DNA of 64,000 bases from a bacterium. Its GTDB lineage: Bacteria > Auribacterota > UBA3054. The stretch covers positions 42,227 through 106,226 of the forward strand of contig JAFZXZ010000029.1 of NCBI GenBank assembly GCA_017616555.1. Direction: 5' to 3'. The first letter of the stretch is position 1. Every line of letters starts with the position of its first letter. Of the stretch, positions 8,793 through 17,877 are shown piece by piece. The translations under genes and the position numbers were made by a program. A model generated the notes under the pieces. That model was given only the letters and a program-made list of their open reading frames with translations. It did no database searches and was not told the origin of the DNA.

Positions 8793-9383
8793 TCAATCGA
8801 CCTCGGGGAGTTTCTCGGAGAAATTGAATTCCTGCTTCACGCTGCGGATGATCTGAAGCTCTCTGGAAACGGCGTCGCCCTTGGAGTCCACGGTCTTCTG
8901 CTCCTTGATGGCCGCTTCTCTCTCTTTCTTTTCCTGGCGCGCGTGGCTGGTGATCTTGACAAGGGCAACTATGATGCCAAGGATGACGATTGCGAAAACG
9001 AACCAATGCTTCGGCATAATGTCGCCTTCCTCAGCCTTCTTAGCCCTTTCTTTGTTTTGACGCAAGATTTTCTCAGAGGCCGGCACGGAGCTTGAGGGGA
9101 AGGCGGAATACTGTTTGGAAACAGACTGGAAACTCTCGGCAAGCTGTTCGCCGTCGAGGCCGAGGTAATTGCCGTATTTCTTGATATAGTTCTTGGTGTA
9201 GATGGCGACCGGCATGTGCTCGTAATCGTCTCTTTCCAGAGCTTCCAGATAAGAAACTTTGATATGGATATTGTCGGAGATCTCCAGAAGCGTCAGCTTC
9301 TTCTCCTCTCTTTTCGCTTTCAGCTGCTCCCCTATTCCTGGAGGCATCACGGTCTGCATTTCTTCGTTATTACGGTCACTCAT
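8793..9383 (-). CDS. RodZ-like helix-turn-helix membrane protein
   Basis: A cytoplasmic Cro/C1-type helix-turn-helix of the HTH_25/RodZ class (residues ~15-82, with LEISDNIHIKVSYLEALERDDY) is followed by a charged linker and one transmembrane helix (~126-144, HWFVFAIVILGIIVALV). RodZ links MreB to the cell-wall elongation machinery. This copy ends about 50 residues after the helix and lacks the usual C-terminal periplasmic DUF4115 beta domain, so it is a short form. It lies between ftsK (8-base overlap) and rimO (1-base gap). A transcription factor role is less likely given the membrane anchor. Confidence 0.8.
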   Translation of the reverse strand: MSDRNNEEMQTVMPPGIGEQLKAKREEKKLTLLEISDNIHIKVSYLEALERDDYEHMPVAIYTKNYIKKYGNYLGLDGEQLAESFQSVSKQYSAFPSSSVPASEKILRQNKERAKKAEEGDIMPKHWFVFAIVILGIIVALVKITSHARQEKKEREAAIKEQKTVDSKGDAVSRELQIIRSVKQEFNFSEKLPEVD

Positions 9384-11697
9384 CTTCCGCTATCTCTTCT
9401 TCATTGTTTTCGTTTTCGTCGAACATTTCCGTCTGCTCGCCTTCCTCATAACCTATTCCCTCTTCAGGCGGCCAACTCTCGACCAGGATGTCCCTCGGCT
9501 TGGAGCCGTTTCTCGGACCCACGACCTTCAGCTTCTCCATCGTGTCGATCATTCTGGCAGCCCTGGCGTAGCCCACGGACAGCACGCGCTGCAAGTATGA
9601 GGCGCTGGCATTTCCGGAACTCAAGACGTACTGGATGGCTTCGTCGAGCTTGGGATCGTAATCGATCTCGCCGTCCATAAGGTCGTCCTCTTTGCCTTCC
9701 ATGAAGTCAACGTAAGAGGGCTCGCGCTGTTCACGGACAAAATCAGTCACGCGCTTAACTTCATCCTCCGAAACAAAGGCGCCCTGTATGCGCAGCGTTC
9801 TGTTGTAAGTCTGGGATCTCACCAGCATGTCGCCCATGCCCAAAAGCTTCTCGCTGCCCATCTCGTCAAGGATGACGCGGGAGTCGATTCCCGAGGTGGT
9901 CTTGAAGGCGATGCGGGCGGGAATATTTGCTTTAATAGTGCCTGTGATGACGTTGGTCGAAGGACGCTGCGTGGCAAGCACCATGTGTATGCCGGCGGCT
10001 CTGGCCAGCTGCGCCAGGCGCTGGATCTTCTTTTCGATGTTGTCGCCCTGCGTTAGCATCAGGTCAGCCAGTTCGTCAACGACCAGCACGATGTAAGGCA
10101 AAAAGTTCGGCACGTCGTATTCCTGGTTGCCGTGCTGGATCTTCAAAGGCTTGGGATCAATGGCGCGCTGCTGATTGAAAGAGCCGATCTCCCTGACGCC
10201 GGCCCGGGCGAAGAACTTGTAGCGGCGCTCCATCTCCACGATCAGCCAGTCGAGGGCGTCCGGGACTTTCTCTAGATCCGTCAGGATCGGCACCAGAAGA
10301 TGGGGAATGTCGTGGTAAAGCGTCATCTCCACCGTCTTGGGGTCAACCAAAATAAGCTTCAGTTCGTCCGGACGGAAGCGGAACAGAAGGCTCATGAGGA
10401 TCGTGTTAATGCAAACGGATTTGCCGGAACCGGTGGCGCCGGCCACCAGAAGGTGCGGCGTCTTGGCCAAATCTTCCAGGAAAGTTTCGCCATCCAGCAT
10501 CTGCCCCAGAGCCATCATAAGCTTCATCTTCTTGCTCTTTTCCTTGTACTCCTGGGTAGTGCAGAGCTGGGAGAAGAAAACGTTGCGTCTTGTGCCGTTC
10601 GGTATCTCCACGCCGACAGCGTCGCGTCCGGGAATAGGCGCAACGATACGGATGGAAGTCGCTTTCATCGACATGGCGATCTCGTTTTCCAAGGCCGTTA
10701 TGCGGTTCACCTTGACGCCCGGGCAGGGATGCACCTCGTAACAGGTGATCGTCGGGCCGCAGATGACTTTCCCGATATCAGCTTCCACGCCGTACTGTCT
10801 GAAAACATCGGCCAGTATCTTCGCCTTCGCCTTCGCCTCGCCCTCAAGTTCGCGCATGTCCGTAGAGTCCGGCATGTCCAAGAGTTCGACGTCCGGCAGC
10901 TCGTAAGGCGGCAGGTCGCTCTCATCCGCCGTCATGATCATCGGCACGGGCTTCTCCTCCGGTTCAGGAGGAGGAGTGGGCTTTTTAGGCGCGGGTTTCG
11001 GCGTAAATTTCGGCTGCGGAATGGAAACTTCGACTTCCTCCGGCTTTATTCTCTTAGGAGGCTCCGCCTCTTCCTCATCATCAAGTTCTTCCTGCAGCTT
11101 TTTGGCAGTGATAGCGCGGAAAAGCGCGACTATCCAGCCGCAGACTTTGCAAACGCAAAGCCACAGAAATTTCAGAATGGAAGCAAGGTTCTTGTCGAAG
11201 AGCAGCGTCAGGGCGCCAATTAGGATCGCCGTGAAAATTATGGACGTCCCCGCTTCCCCAAAAAAGGTCGTGAAGAAACCGCCGATGGCTTTTCCTATAA
11301 GCCCGCCGCCCGAAGGGATGTCGAGCTTTTTCACGCTTTCCGGACGGATCATATACAGAAGCACGCTCGCGGAGACAAGGCTTACGACGAACATCACCGC
11401 CCGCAAAACGATTATCTTTATGGGCAGCCATTCCTTGGAACGGAAAACCACGATCGCCAAAGCCACGCAGGCCAAAATAAGAAAATAGAAACCGTAGCCG
11501 AAAGCCTGGTAAAAGAAAAACGAGACCCAGGCCCCGATGAGGCCTACGGCGTTAGATTCCGCGTTAGTCTCGAGCCCGTGGTACGTTCCTAAGGATACGG
11601 TAAGCAAGATCGCTATGACGAAAAGCGAAAAAGCGCAGAATTCCCGCGTCCTGTCAGAAACGAAATTTTCCAGTTTTTCTTTTGTCTCATTACGCAT
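9376..11697 (-). CDS. ftsK: DNA translocase FtsK
   Basis: Septum-localised DNA pump that clears chromosomes at division. With the start chosen here (773 residues) it has four N-terminal transmembrane helices (~20-180), an acidic/proline linker, the RecA-like motor with Walker A GATGSGKS near residue 420 and the FtsK block DEMGSEKLLGMGDML, and a C-terminal gamma winged helix (~690-755) for KOPS recognition. An in-frame ATG 66 bases upstream lies inside a terminator hairpin and is rejected. The chosen ATG sits 7 bases from an extended -10, so the mRNA should be leaderless. First gene of ftsK-rodZ-rimO-pgsA-pgpA. Confidence 0.95.
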   Translation of the reverse strand: MRNETKEKLENFVSDRTREFCAFSLFVIAILLTVSLGTYHGLETNAESNAVGLIGAWVSFFFYQAFGYGFYFLILACVALAIVVFRSKEWLPIKIIVLRAVMFVVSLVSASVLLYMIRPESVKKLDIPSGGGLIGKAIGGFFTTFFGEAGTSIIFTAILIGALTLLFDKNLASILKFLWLCVCKVCGWIVALFRAITAKKLQEELDDEEEAEPPKRIKPEEVEVSIPQPKFTPKPAPKKPTPPPEPEEKPVPMIMTADESDLPPYELPDVELLDMPDSTDMRELEGEAKAKAKILADVFRQYGVEADIGKVICGPTITCYEVHPCPGVKVNRITALENEIAMSMKATSIRIVAPIPGRDAVGVEIPNGTRRNVFFSQLCTTQEYKEKSKKMKLMMALGQMLDGETFLEDLAKTPHLLVAGATGSGKSVCINTILMSLLFRFRPDELKLILVDPKTVEMTLYHDIPHLLVPILTDLEKVPDALDWLIVEMERRYKFFARAGVREIGSFNQQRAIDPKPLKIQHGNQEYDVPNFLPYIVLVVDELADLMLTQGDNIEKKIQRLAQLARAAGIHMVLATQRPSTNVITGTIKANIPARIAFKTTSGIDSRVILDEMGSEKLLGMGDMLVRSQTYNRTLRIQGAFVSEDEVKRVTDFVREQREPSYVDFMEGKEDDLMDGEIDYDPKLDEAIQYVLSSGNASASYLQRVLSVGYARAARMIDTMEKLKVVGPRNGSKPRDILVESWPPEEGIGYEEGEQTEMFDENENNEEEIAEDE

Positions 11698-11704
11698 ATA
11701 TGAT

Positions 11705-11713
11705 ATTTTAGCA
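11705..11713 (-). promoter_or_regulatory. extended -10 promoter of ftsK
   Basis: Minus strand TGCTAAAAT, with TAAAAT at 11705-11710. Only 7 bases separate it from the ATG, predicting a leaderless transcript. No good -35 is seen. Confidence 0.6.
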
Positions 11714-11729
11714 AAAAAACTAATATATA

Positions 11730-11760
11730 AAAAAGGAGCGGCTTTTGCCGCTCCTTTTTT
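11730..11760 (-). terminator. intrinsic terminator after the small lipoprotein gene
   Basis: Stem AAAAGGAGCGGC / GCCGCTCCTTTT (11731-11742 and 11747-11758) with a TTTT loop and a U-run on the minus strand. It ends the coiled-coil/lipoprotein transcript and insulates ftsK. Confidence 0.9.
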
Positions 11761-11924
11761 CACCAGTTGAAGGTGGGATTCAGATCCAGTTCCTTCTCCT
11801 CGCGCAATGGCTGGTTCCAGGGGATCGCGCTGTCGTCTTCCGCGTTGCGGGGATCAAGCGCTTCGCATCCTGTGATGATGAGGCTTAACGCAAGCAGAAA
11901 GAGGACGAAGAGGAATCTTGGCAT
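11760..11924 (-). CDS. small lipoprotein, 54 residues, unknown function
   Basis: This short gene is supported by its context. Its ATG overlaps the stop of the coiled-coil gene upstream (TAATG), and its TGA touches the terminator. The protein begins with a hydrophobic signal and a lipobox (LIITGC, Cys20), leaving a mature peptide of only 35 residues: CEALDPRNAEDD, then SAIPWNQPLREE and a C-terminal NPTFNW. It is therefore predicted to be a lipid-anchored periplasmic peptide. No family is recognised. Coupling with a membrane-anchored coiled-coil protein suggests that the two act together at the envelope (inference). Confidence 0.78.
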   Translation of the reverse strand: MPRFLFVLFLLALSLIITGCEALDPRNAEDDSAIPWNQPLREEKELDLNPTFNW

Positions 11925-12745
11925 TAGTTGTTTTTGAGGCCCACTTCGTTGTTGACCTTGTCGCCCTTCTGGATGGACTGGCCTTCGAAGAGATCTTTGG
12001 TCTCGGCGCCGCAGAGGTTCTCCTGGTCGTCATAGATACGGACGACTTTCAGGGTGCCGATGTAGGTCGTGCCGCGGGTCACTTTCAGTTCCTGACCGAC
12101 AGGCAGTCCGGCGGCTTTGCCGACGGAGAGAATGTAGGAGGCGGGATAGTCTGGACCGGCAGGGTTGACTTCCAGGACTTCACCGGCGAAGACCGGGGCT
12201 TCTTCCAAGGTGAGGCCATGCTCAAGCAGGTTCATCTTGAAGCTGTTGGCCTGCTTTTCAGCGGCTTCCTGAGCTTCCTTGGCAGCAGCGACGTCCTTCT
12301 TCAGACCTTCTATGGCAGCGGTCTTGGCTTCGATCTCAGACTTCAGGGCCTCGGCGGCTTCCTGAGCTTCTTTGATCTCACTTTCCTTCTGCTCGACCTG
12401 GGCTTTCAGATCGCTGATGGTCGTCTGCAGAGCGTTGAGGGCATCTTCGCCGCCTTCTTCGGAACCGAGGTTGGCGGTCAGTTCTTCGTACTTGGCCTTC
12501 AAAGCGTCAAGCTGGGTTTCAACTTCTTTCTTGGCGGTCTCTAAAGCCGTCAGTTTGGCCTGAATGTCAGCGGTCTGCTGTTCGGCGGCTTCCTTGGCAG
12601 CCTTGGCTTCGGTAACTTCCTGCTGGCACTTGGTCAGCTTAGCCTGGGTGTTCTTCAGTTCGTCCTGAGTCTGGAACCACTTATAGCCGAAAAAGGCCGC
12701 GGCCAGGATCGCGATGATCGCCACTAAAGTTGCTACTACTTTCAT
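11924..12745 (-). CDS. membrane-anchored coiled-coil protein, unknown function
   Basis: 273 residues in three parts. An N-terminal membrane helix (~4-22) is followed by a long Ala/Glu/Lys-rich coiled coil (~25-170). A C-terminal globular region (~180-273) contains GEVLEVNPAGPDYPASYILSVGK-type sequence and looks like a small beta domain (VGQELKVTRG, IGTLKVVRIYDD). Similar TM-coiled-coil-beta proteins occur in Verrucomicrobiota-like genomes without assigned function. The strongest promoter in the window (12808-12836) drives it, so it may be abundant. The stop overlaps the start of a 54-residue lipoprotein. An envelope structural or scaffold role is inference only. Confidence 0.75.
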   Translation of the reverse strand: MKVVATLVAIIAILAAAFFGYKWFQTQDELKNTQAKLTKCQQEVTEAKAAKEAAEQQTADIQAKLTALETAKKEVETQLDALKAKYEELTANLGSEEGGEDALNALQTTISDLKAQVEQKESEIKEAQEAAEALKSEIEAKTAAIEGLKKDVAAAKEAQEAAEKQANSFKMNLLEHGLTLEEAPVFAGEVLEVNPAGPDYPASYILSVGKAAGLPVGQELKVTRGTTYIGTLKVVRIYDDQENLCGAETKDLFEGQSIQKGDKVNNEVGLKNN

Positions 12746-12807
12746 TTCTTGCTCCGATGGTTATGGATATTTATTATTTTTAATTTCAGTTTTGGATTAT
12801 CGTATAG

Positions 12808-12836
12808 ATTATACTAGACACCCCTTTTCAAGTCAA
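12808..12836 (-). promoter_or_regulatory. near-consensus sigma-70 promoter
   Basis: Minus strand TTGACT (12831-12836), a 17-bp spacer, then TATAAT (12808-12813). Eleven of twelve bases match consensus. It drives the coiled-coil/lipoprotein pair; the leader is about 55 bases and carries GGAGC before the ATG. Confidence 0.9.
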
Positions 12837-12846
12837 GAAGTCCTTT

Positions 12847-15141
12847 TCACTCGGAAAGCCGCGTGGCGTTCTTGTAAGCGTCGCGCCAGGCAGATTTGAG
12901 CTCGCTGACTTTGGCTTTAATAAGGGTTCCCTGGTTCATGGTTATCTCAAGCTGATCGCCCGTTACGGTGCCAAGGAGGTCGCATTTCACGCCGAATTCC
13001 TTGGCGATCTCCTCCAGGGCCGTAACGTTTTCCGGAGGCAGGGAGACGATGACTCTCGACTGCTGTTCGCCGAAGAGAAGCGCGTCGGGACGCGGAGTCC
13101 TGCTGCCGACGGAGGTGAAGTCAAGCTTGGCGCCCAGACTGACCGCTTCGCTCTTCACTTCCATAGGAGCGGTGAAGCAGCATTCCGCGGCGCAGACCGC
13201 CAGACCGCCTTCCGAGACGTCGTGGGCGGAACTGACGAGGCCAGAAGTTATGGCTTTCAGAAGGGCGTCCTGCAGGGCCTTTTCCTTGGCAAGGTCCATC
13301 TGCGGCGGATTGCCAGTCTTAAGGTCGTGTATCCTTCTCAAGTATTCGCTGCCGCCGACGCCGGCCAGAGCGTCTTCCTGCAGACCGTCCAGAAGGCAGA
13401 CGGCGTCGCCTTCCTTCTTGAACCACTGGGTCGTGATGTGTTCCTTCTTGTCGATCTGGCCGACCATGACGACTAAGGGCGTCGGGTCGATGGCGCCTTC
13501 CGGATTCTCGTTGTAGAAGCTGACGTTGCCGCCGGTGACCGGCGTATTGAAAGCCACACAGCCTTCCTTCAAGCCCTGCACGCAGGCTTTGAACTGCCAG
13601 AAGATCTCAGGTTTCGTAGGATTGCCGAAATTCAGGCAGTCCGTCAAAGCCAAAGGCCGTCCGCCGGAACAGACGATGTTCCTCGCGCTTTCCGCGACCG
13701 CGATCCTTGAGCCCATGACGGGATCAAGGTAGCAGTAGCGGCCGTTGCAGTCCGCGGCCAAGGAAAGATATTTGTCCGCCTCCCTCATCCAGAAGACCGC
13801 GGCGTCGGAACCCGGAAGAACGACCGTACCGGTACGGACCATGTGGTCGTAACGGCGGTAGATGTCTTTCTTGCTGCCGATGGTCGGTTCGGAAAGAAGT
13901 TTCGTAAGAATGCCCGTCATGTCGCTGCCGGGCTGCGGAAGTTCACTGAGCTGCCAACTGGAGACGGCCTTCAGATATCTCGGTTTCGTCGCGGGAGGAT
14001 CGTACAAAGGAGCGTCGTCCGCGATCTCCCTCGCCGGGATCTCGGCCACCACTTTGCCGTTGTATTTGACGCGCATCAAGCCGTCGTCGGTCACGTGTCC
14101 GATTTCGACGGCGTGCAGGTCCCATTTCTCGAAGATCTTGTGCACGGCCTCTTCCCTGCCCTTTTTGACGATGACCAGCATGCGCTCCTGGCTTTCTGAG
14201 AGCAGGATCTCATACGGCGTCATGTTCGCTTCGCGCTGCGGAACCAAGGCCACGTCTATTTCTACGCCGCTGCCGCCACGGCTTGCGGTCTCGCAGGTCG
14301 AGCAGGTCAGGCCCGCCGCGCCCATGTCCTGGATGCCGACGATGTGGTCGGTCTGGAAAAGCTCAAGACAAGCTTCCAAAAGCAGTTTTTCCATGAAGGG
14401 GTCGCCGACCTGAACGGAGGAGCGTTTCGCTTCCGATTCTTCCGTCAGTTCGGTAGAGGCGAAAGTCGCGCCGTGAATGCCGTCTTTGCCGGTCGCGGCG
14501 CCGACGTAGAAGACCGGATTGCCAACGCCCGTGGCTTCGCCGCGCTGGATCTCGTTTATCTTCATGATGCCTAAACTGAAGGCGTTCACAAGGCAGTTGG
14601 TCTCGTAGGTCTCGTCGTAATAGACGTCGCCGCCGATCGTCGGGATGCCCATGCAGTTGCCGTAATGGGCGATGCCGCCGACCACGCCGTCAACGAGCTG
14701 CTGGACCTGTCCGGAATTCGGGCGGCCGAAGCGCAGAGAGTTCATGTTGATGACCGGGCGGGCGCCCATCGTGAAGATGTCTCTTAGGATGCCGCCGACG
14801 CCCGTCGCGGCGCCCTGGAAGGGCTCGACCGCAGAGGGGTGGTTGTGTGATTCGACCTTGAAGGCCACGGCCCAGCCGTCGCCCACGTCGATGACGCCGG
14901 CGTTCTCTTCGCCGGCTTTGATAAGGACCTGGGGTCCTTCGGTCGGGAAATTCTTAAGCTGCTTTCTGCTGTTCTTGTAGGAGCAGTGCTCGGACCACAT
15001 CACGGAGAAGATGCCTAGCTCCGTATAGGTCGGCTCCCTTTTCAGGATGCCTTTCAAGCGTTCGTATTCGTCCGGAGTCAAACCGTGGTCGGCGATGAGT
15101 TCCGGAGTGATCAGAGGATCTTTGGGCAGACGTTCCACCAT
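12847..15141 (-). CDS. purL: phosphoribosylformylglycinamidine synthase subunit PurL
   Basis: ATP-dependent synthetase subunit that converts FGAR to FGAM in purine synthesis, using ammonia from PurQ within a PurLSQ complex. Typical blocks are [45 protein letters not shown] near residues 95-120, and the AIRS-type repeats with DMGAAGLTC and [11 protein letters not shown]. The 764-residue length is that of the small, multi-subunit type rather than the fused ~1300-residue PurL. Start is preceded by AAGGA, 15 bases after purQ. Last gene of purSQL; no clear terminator follows, and the next promoter begins about 10 bases after its stop. Confidence 0.97.
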   Translation of the reverse strand: MVERLPKDPLITPELIADHGLTPDEYERLKGILKREPTYTELGIFSVMWSEHCSYKNSRKQLKNFPTEGPQVLIKAGEENAGVIDVGDGWAVAFKVESHNHPSAVEPFQGAATGVGGILRDIFTMGARPVINMNSLRFGRPNSGQVQQLVDGVVGGIAHYGNCMGIPTIGGDVYYDETYETNCLVNAFSLGIMKINEIQRGEATGVGNPVFYVGAATGKDGIHGATFASTELTEESEAKRSSVQVGDPFMEKLLLEACLELFQTDHIVGIQDMGAAGLTCSTCETASRGGSGVEIDVALVPQREANMTPYEILLSESQERMLVIVKKGREEAVHKIFEKWDLHAVEIGHVTDDGLMRVKYNGKVVAEIPAREIADDAPLYDPPATKPRYLKAVSSWQLSELPQPGSDMTGILTKLLSEPTIGSKKDIYRRYDHMVRTGTVVLPGSDAAVFWMREADKYLSLAADCNGRYCYLDPVMGSRIAVAESARNIVCSGGRPLALTDCLNFGNPTKPEIFWQFKACVQGLKEGCVAFNTPVTGGNVSFYNENPEGAIDPTPLVVMVGQIDKKEHITTQWFKKEGDAVCLLDGLQEDALAGVGGSEYLRRIHDLKTGNPPQMDLAKEKALQDALLKAITSGLVSSAHDVSEGGLAVCAAECCFTAPMEVKSEAVSLGAKLDFTSVGSRTPRPDALLFGEQQSRVIVSLPPENVTALEEIAKEFGVKCDLLGTVTGDQLEITMNQGTLIKAKVSELKSAWRDAYKNATRLSE

Positions 15142-15156
15142 ATATTTTTCCTTAAC

Positions 15157-15864
15157 TTACTTCGCGATTGATTTTAAAAGCGAGACGATGATCTTTTGTC
15201 CGTCGGAGCTTCCGAGGCCGGGTTCCGCGGCGCGCTCCGGGTGCGGCATCATGCCTAGGATCGTGCGTTCCTTGTTGAAGATGCCGGCGATGTTGTTGCG
15301 GGAGCCGTTGGGGTTCACTTCCGGCGTCACAAGGCCGTCGCCCGTGCAGTAGCGGAAAGCCACCAGTTCCTCGTCCTCGAGTTTTTTCAGCGTCTCGTCG
15401 TCGGCGTAGTAGTTGCCTTCGCCGTGGGCGATCGGGATATTGAGAACTTCCTTGTTCTTGCAAAGGGAGGTGAAGATCGTGTCGGTGCGCTCGGTCCTTA
15501 AAAATACGTGCTCGCAGATAAAGTTCAGATCCCTGTTCATATAGAGGGCGCCAGGCAAAAGCCCGGCTTCGCAAAGGATCTGGAAGCCGTTGCAGATGCC
15601 GATGACGGGACGGCCTTTCGCAGCATGCGCTTTCACTTCCTCCATGATGGGAGAGAAACGGGCGATGGCGCCGCAGCGCAGATAGTCGCCGTAAGAGAAG
15701 CCGCCGGGCAAAACGTAGGCGTCGAATGTTCCGGGGTTACTCTCCTTGTGCCAGACGTAGCTGACTTCGGAGGAGAGTCCGTTCTCTTTGGCCAGACGGC
15801 TGAAGGATGTCAGACAGTCATAGTCGCAGTTGGAGCCCGGGAAAACTACAATTCCGATTTTCAT
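15157..15864 (-). CDS. purQ: phosphoribosylformylglycinamidine synthase glutaminase subunit PurQ
   Basis: Class I glutamine amidotransferase that releases ammonia for PurL. The nucleophile is Cys91 in GICNGFQ, and the His/Glu pair is in MMPHPERA near residue 207. The N-terminal [11 protein letters not shown] and [14 protein letters not shown] match PurQ closely. At 235 residues it is complete. It lies 5 bases after purS and 15 bases before purL, in an order that matches the complex. Confidence 0.97.
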   Translation of the reverse strand: MKIGIVVFPGSNCDYDCLTSFSRLAKENGLSSEVSYVWHKESNPGTFDAYVLPGGFSYGDYLRCGAIARFSPIMEEVKAHAAKGRPVIGICNGFQILCEAGLLPGALYMNRDLNFICEHVFLRTERTDTIFTSLCKNKEVLNIPIAHGEGNYYADDETLKKLEDEELVAFRYCTGDGLVTPEVNPNGSRNNIAGIFNKERTILGMMPHPERAAEPGLGSSDGQKIIVSLLKSIAK

Positions 15865-15869
15865 AAAGC

Positions 15870-16112
15870 TTATTTCTCCAGTTCGTAGCGGAACTGCTCA
15901 ATATTCGGGTTCACAAAGAGCTTCTTGCTCATCTCTTCTATCTGGGCGGCGGCCGCCGCTTCGTCGCTCGTGGCGAGCTCCACTTCCAAGAAGCGCCCGA
16001 TGCGCACGGACTCGACGTTCTTGTAATTCATCTGTTCCAGCGCTCTCTGCACTGTTTTTCCCTGCGGGTCGAGAACGCTTTGCTTAAGCGTTACGTAGAT
16101 CTTAGCTTTCAT
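15870..16112 (-). CDS. purS: phosphoribosylformylglycinamidine synthase subunit PurS
   Basis: Small (80-residue) subunit needed to assemble PurL and PurQ and to channel ammonia. [23 protein letters not shown] and GRFLEVEL are the usual PurS pattern. First gene of purSQL, with its own likely promoter just upstream (16143-16151). The leader has no strong Shine-Dalgarno. Confidence 0.95.
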   Translation of the reverse strand: MKAKIYVTLKQSVLDPQGKTVQRALEQMNYKNVESVRIGRFLEVELATSDEAAAAAQIEEMSKKLFVNPNIEQFRYELEK

Positions 16113-16142
16113 GGTTGTATTTTTTTGATGGTTAATGACTAA

Positions 16143-16151
16143 ATGATAGCA
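16143..16151 (-). promoter_or_regulatory. extended -10 promoter upstream of purS
   Basis: Minus strand TGCTATCAT, with TATCAT at 16143-16148. It lies in the 49-base gap between the TPR gene and purS; the leader would be about 24 bases. No convincing -35 and no riboswitch-like structure are seen. Confidence 0.5.
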
Positions 16152-16161
16152 AAAATGACCC

Positions 16162-17706
16162 CTACTGGGAGAGCCGCAATCCCTCCTGGGCTTTCGTGTA
16201 AGCCGGGTCGGTTCTCAAGGCCGCTTCGAAGCTGGCCTTCGCCTCGGCTTTGTTGCCCTCCCCGAGGAGGACGTAGCCTATGACCGTAAGCGAGGATGCG
16301 TCGTTGGGCGAAACGGAAAGTTCCTTCATAGCCTGCGTTTTCGCTTCCTTCATATTGCCGGCGGAATAATACATGACCGCCTTGGCGGCTGCGATCCCCT
16401 TTTGGCCGGGGCGGAAGGAGCCGAGTTTGTCGAAGGCTTTGAGAGCGTCCTGCAAAAGCTCCTTGTCGAGGGGATTTTTCATGAAGAGGGCGTACCTGAC
16501 CTTGGCCAGATCCTCAGCGATCTCGGCATCGTAGATGTCGTTTACCGTCAGCTTTTCAAGGTTCTCCAACGCCGCATCAAGAAGGTCGCAGCGCAATGCC
16601 AGCCTTGCGGCGAAGAGTCTCGCTTCGCGGTATTCCTTGTCGGAAGTAGGACTCTTGCTGAGGCGCGCCAGCTTGGCGGCGTCCTGACTCGAGGCGTAGG
16701 CTTCGCCGAGCTCGCCGAGCGTAAGGTAACGTTTGGCCAGCATCATGCATATGCGGCTGGCGGCGCTGCCGCTCGTCATTTCCAGGCAGTCCTTCAGATA
16801 CTCGATGGCCTCCTTCGAGCCTTCCTCCGTCTCCGGAGCATAGTGGGCCAGAAGATAGCGGAAGTCGAAATCTTTGGGGAAACGGGTGAGAGCTTTTTTC
16901 CAGACTCTCACGGCGCCGTTGGTGTCACCTCTCCTCAACCTGAGGTCGCCCCAGGCCTGCCAGTAGGTGTAGCACAGAGGCAGCTCGGTAAGGAGAGAAG
17001 AGTAGCAGGCGTCCAAGGTCGCTATGTCAACGCCCTCCCCGCCGGACATGCAGCTCAAAATATACTGCACCTGGATCTGGAGGTTGGTCTCGGAAGCGAG
17101 GAACGAAAGAGACTTGCAGGCCGGAGCGGGATATCCGTGGGCCTCGCCCAATTCTCCCATGATCTTAGAAAGCCTTCTTGCCGTTTCGCTCCAGTAGGGG
17201 TCGATGCTGTCGGGGGTCTTGTGCTCCAGCGCAACCTTGTCGCCCTGGCGCAAAACTCTTCCGTAGGCAGAGAGGCAATTGTAGAAATTCGTCTGGATGA
17301 CTATCGGGGAAACAGTTTTGAGAGCCTCTTTCAGATAGAGCAAACGGTAATTGTAATCGCTCCTTAAGGTCTCGTAGGCCTCGAGCTGGGCCGGCGCCTC
17401 CAATTCTTCCAGTTTGTAGCGCCAGCTGCTCAAAAGTTTGTTCAGCTTCGCGAGCTGTTCCCTATCGCTTGTCGTTTTCTCCTTCTGCTTTGCCAGGGAG
17501 GACGCCAGGGGCGTCAGGCTTGAAAGCGCTCCGGTGTAGCCCCTCACCGCCTCCACGTAGATCTTCGATTCCTCGTTGACAAGGGCGTATTCCAGGCACT
17601 GGCGCACGTTGGAATAAACGTTGTCGCTGAGTTCAGGCGGCAGCTTCGGCTTCGCCGAAAGGGAGAGGGCGGAAAAAAGGAAAACCAGAAGAAAATAATT
17701 ACGCAT
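16162..17706 (-). CDS. secreted TPR-repeat protein, unknown function
   Basis: 514 residues with an N-terminal signal peptide (MRNYFLLVFLFSALSLSA), so it is exported to the periplasm or beyond. Most of the chain is alpha-helical and Ala/Leu/Glu-rich. TPR-like units are clearest at the C-terminus (LTVIGYVLLGEGNKAEAKASFEAALRTDP) and near the middle (GDTNGAVRVWKKALTRFPKDFD). TPR proteins serve as scaffolds; the partner is unknown. A leaderless promoter is predicted 6 bases from the ATG. The gene lies upstream of purS on the same strand, with a 49-base gap and a separate purS promoter, so a functional link to purines is doubtful. Confidence 0.75.
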   Translation of the reverse strand: MRNYFLLVFLFSALSLSAKPKLPPELSDNVYSNVRQCLEYALVNEESKIYVEAVRGYTGALSSLTPLASSLAKQKEKTTSDREQLAKLNKLLSSWRYKLEELEAPAQLEAYETLRSDYNYRLLYLKEALKTVSPIVIQTNFYNCLSAYGRVLRQGDKVALEHKTPDSIDPYWSETARRLSKIMGELGEAHGYPAPACKSLSFLASETNLQIQVQYILSCMSGGEGVDIATLDACYSSLLTELPLCYTYWQAWGDLRLRRGDTNGAVRVWKKALTRFPKDFDFRYLLAHYAPETEEGSKEAIEYLKDCLEMTSGSAASRICMMLAKRYLTLGELGEAYASSQDAAKLARLSKSPTSDKEYREARLFAARLALRCDLLDAALENLEKLTVNDIYDAEIAEDLAKVRYALFMKNPLDKELLQDALKAFDKLGSFRPGQKGIAAAKAVMYYSAGNMKEAKTQAMKELSVSPNDASSLTVIGYVLLGEGNKAEAKASFEAALRTDPAYTKAQEGLRLSQ

Positions 17707-17712
17707 GGATTT

Positions 17713-17721
17713 ATTTTAGCA
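17713..17721 (-). promoter_or_regulatory. extended -10 promoter of the TPR gene
   Basis: Minus strand TGCTAAAAT, with TAAAAT at 17713-17718. It is 6 bases from the ATG, so a leaderless transcript is predicted. Same 9-mer as in front of ftsK. Confidence 0.6.
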
Positions 17722-17768
17722 TAAATTGTCCCTTGTCTCGCCTGAACGCGATCCTAGCGCCTTAATCG

Positions 17769-17797
17769 TTGACAATAAAAGGCTTTTTAGGTAGAAT
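17769..17797 (+). promoter_or_regulatory. near-consensus sigma-70 promoter of the HU/IHF gene
   Basis: TTGACA (17769-17774), a 17-bp spacer, then TAGAAT (17792-17797). The leader is about 74 bases. An inverted repeat AATGAA-AA-TTCATT (17811-17824) lies just past the predicted start and could be an operator. Shine-Dalgarno AAGGAG at 17866-17871. Confidence 0.88.
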
Positions 17798-17877
17798 CTC
17801 CTATTAAATGAATGAAAATTCATTTGTGTTAACCGTTTTACAATACCACATGTTTTACCCGATACAAGGAGATCAAA

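Noticed and set aside
10300..11223. Plus-strand open frame of about 307 codons inside ftsK
   Set aside because: It mirrors the FtsK coding sequence, has no recognisable domain and lacks promoter or Shine-Dalgarno; the same reasoning applies to 54178-55056 opposite pyrC.
11698..11763. Upstream ATG adding 22 residues to FtsK
   Set aside because: It lies in the terminator hairpin of the previous transcript and upstream of the -10 element.
16113..16161. Purine riboswitch in front of purS
   Set aside because: The gap is only 49 bases and shows no three-way-junction pattern.
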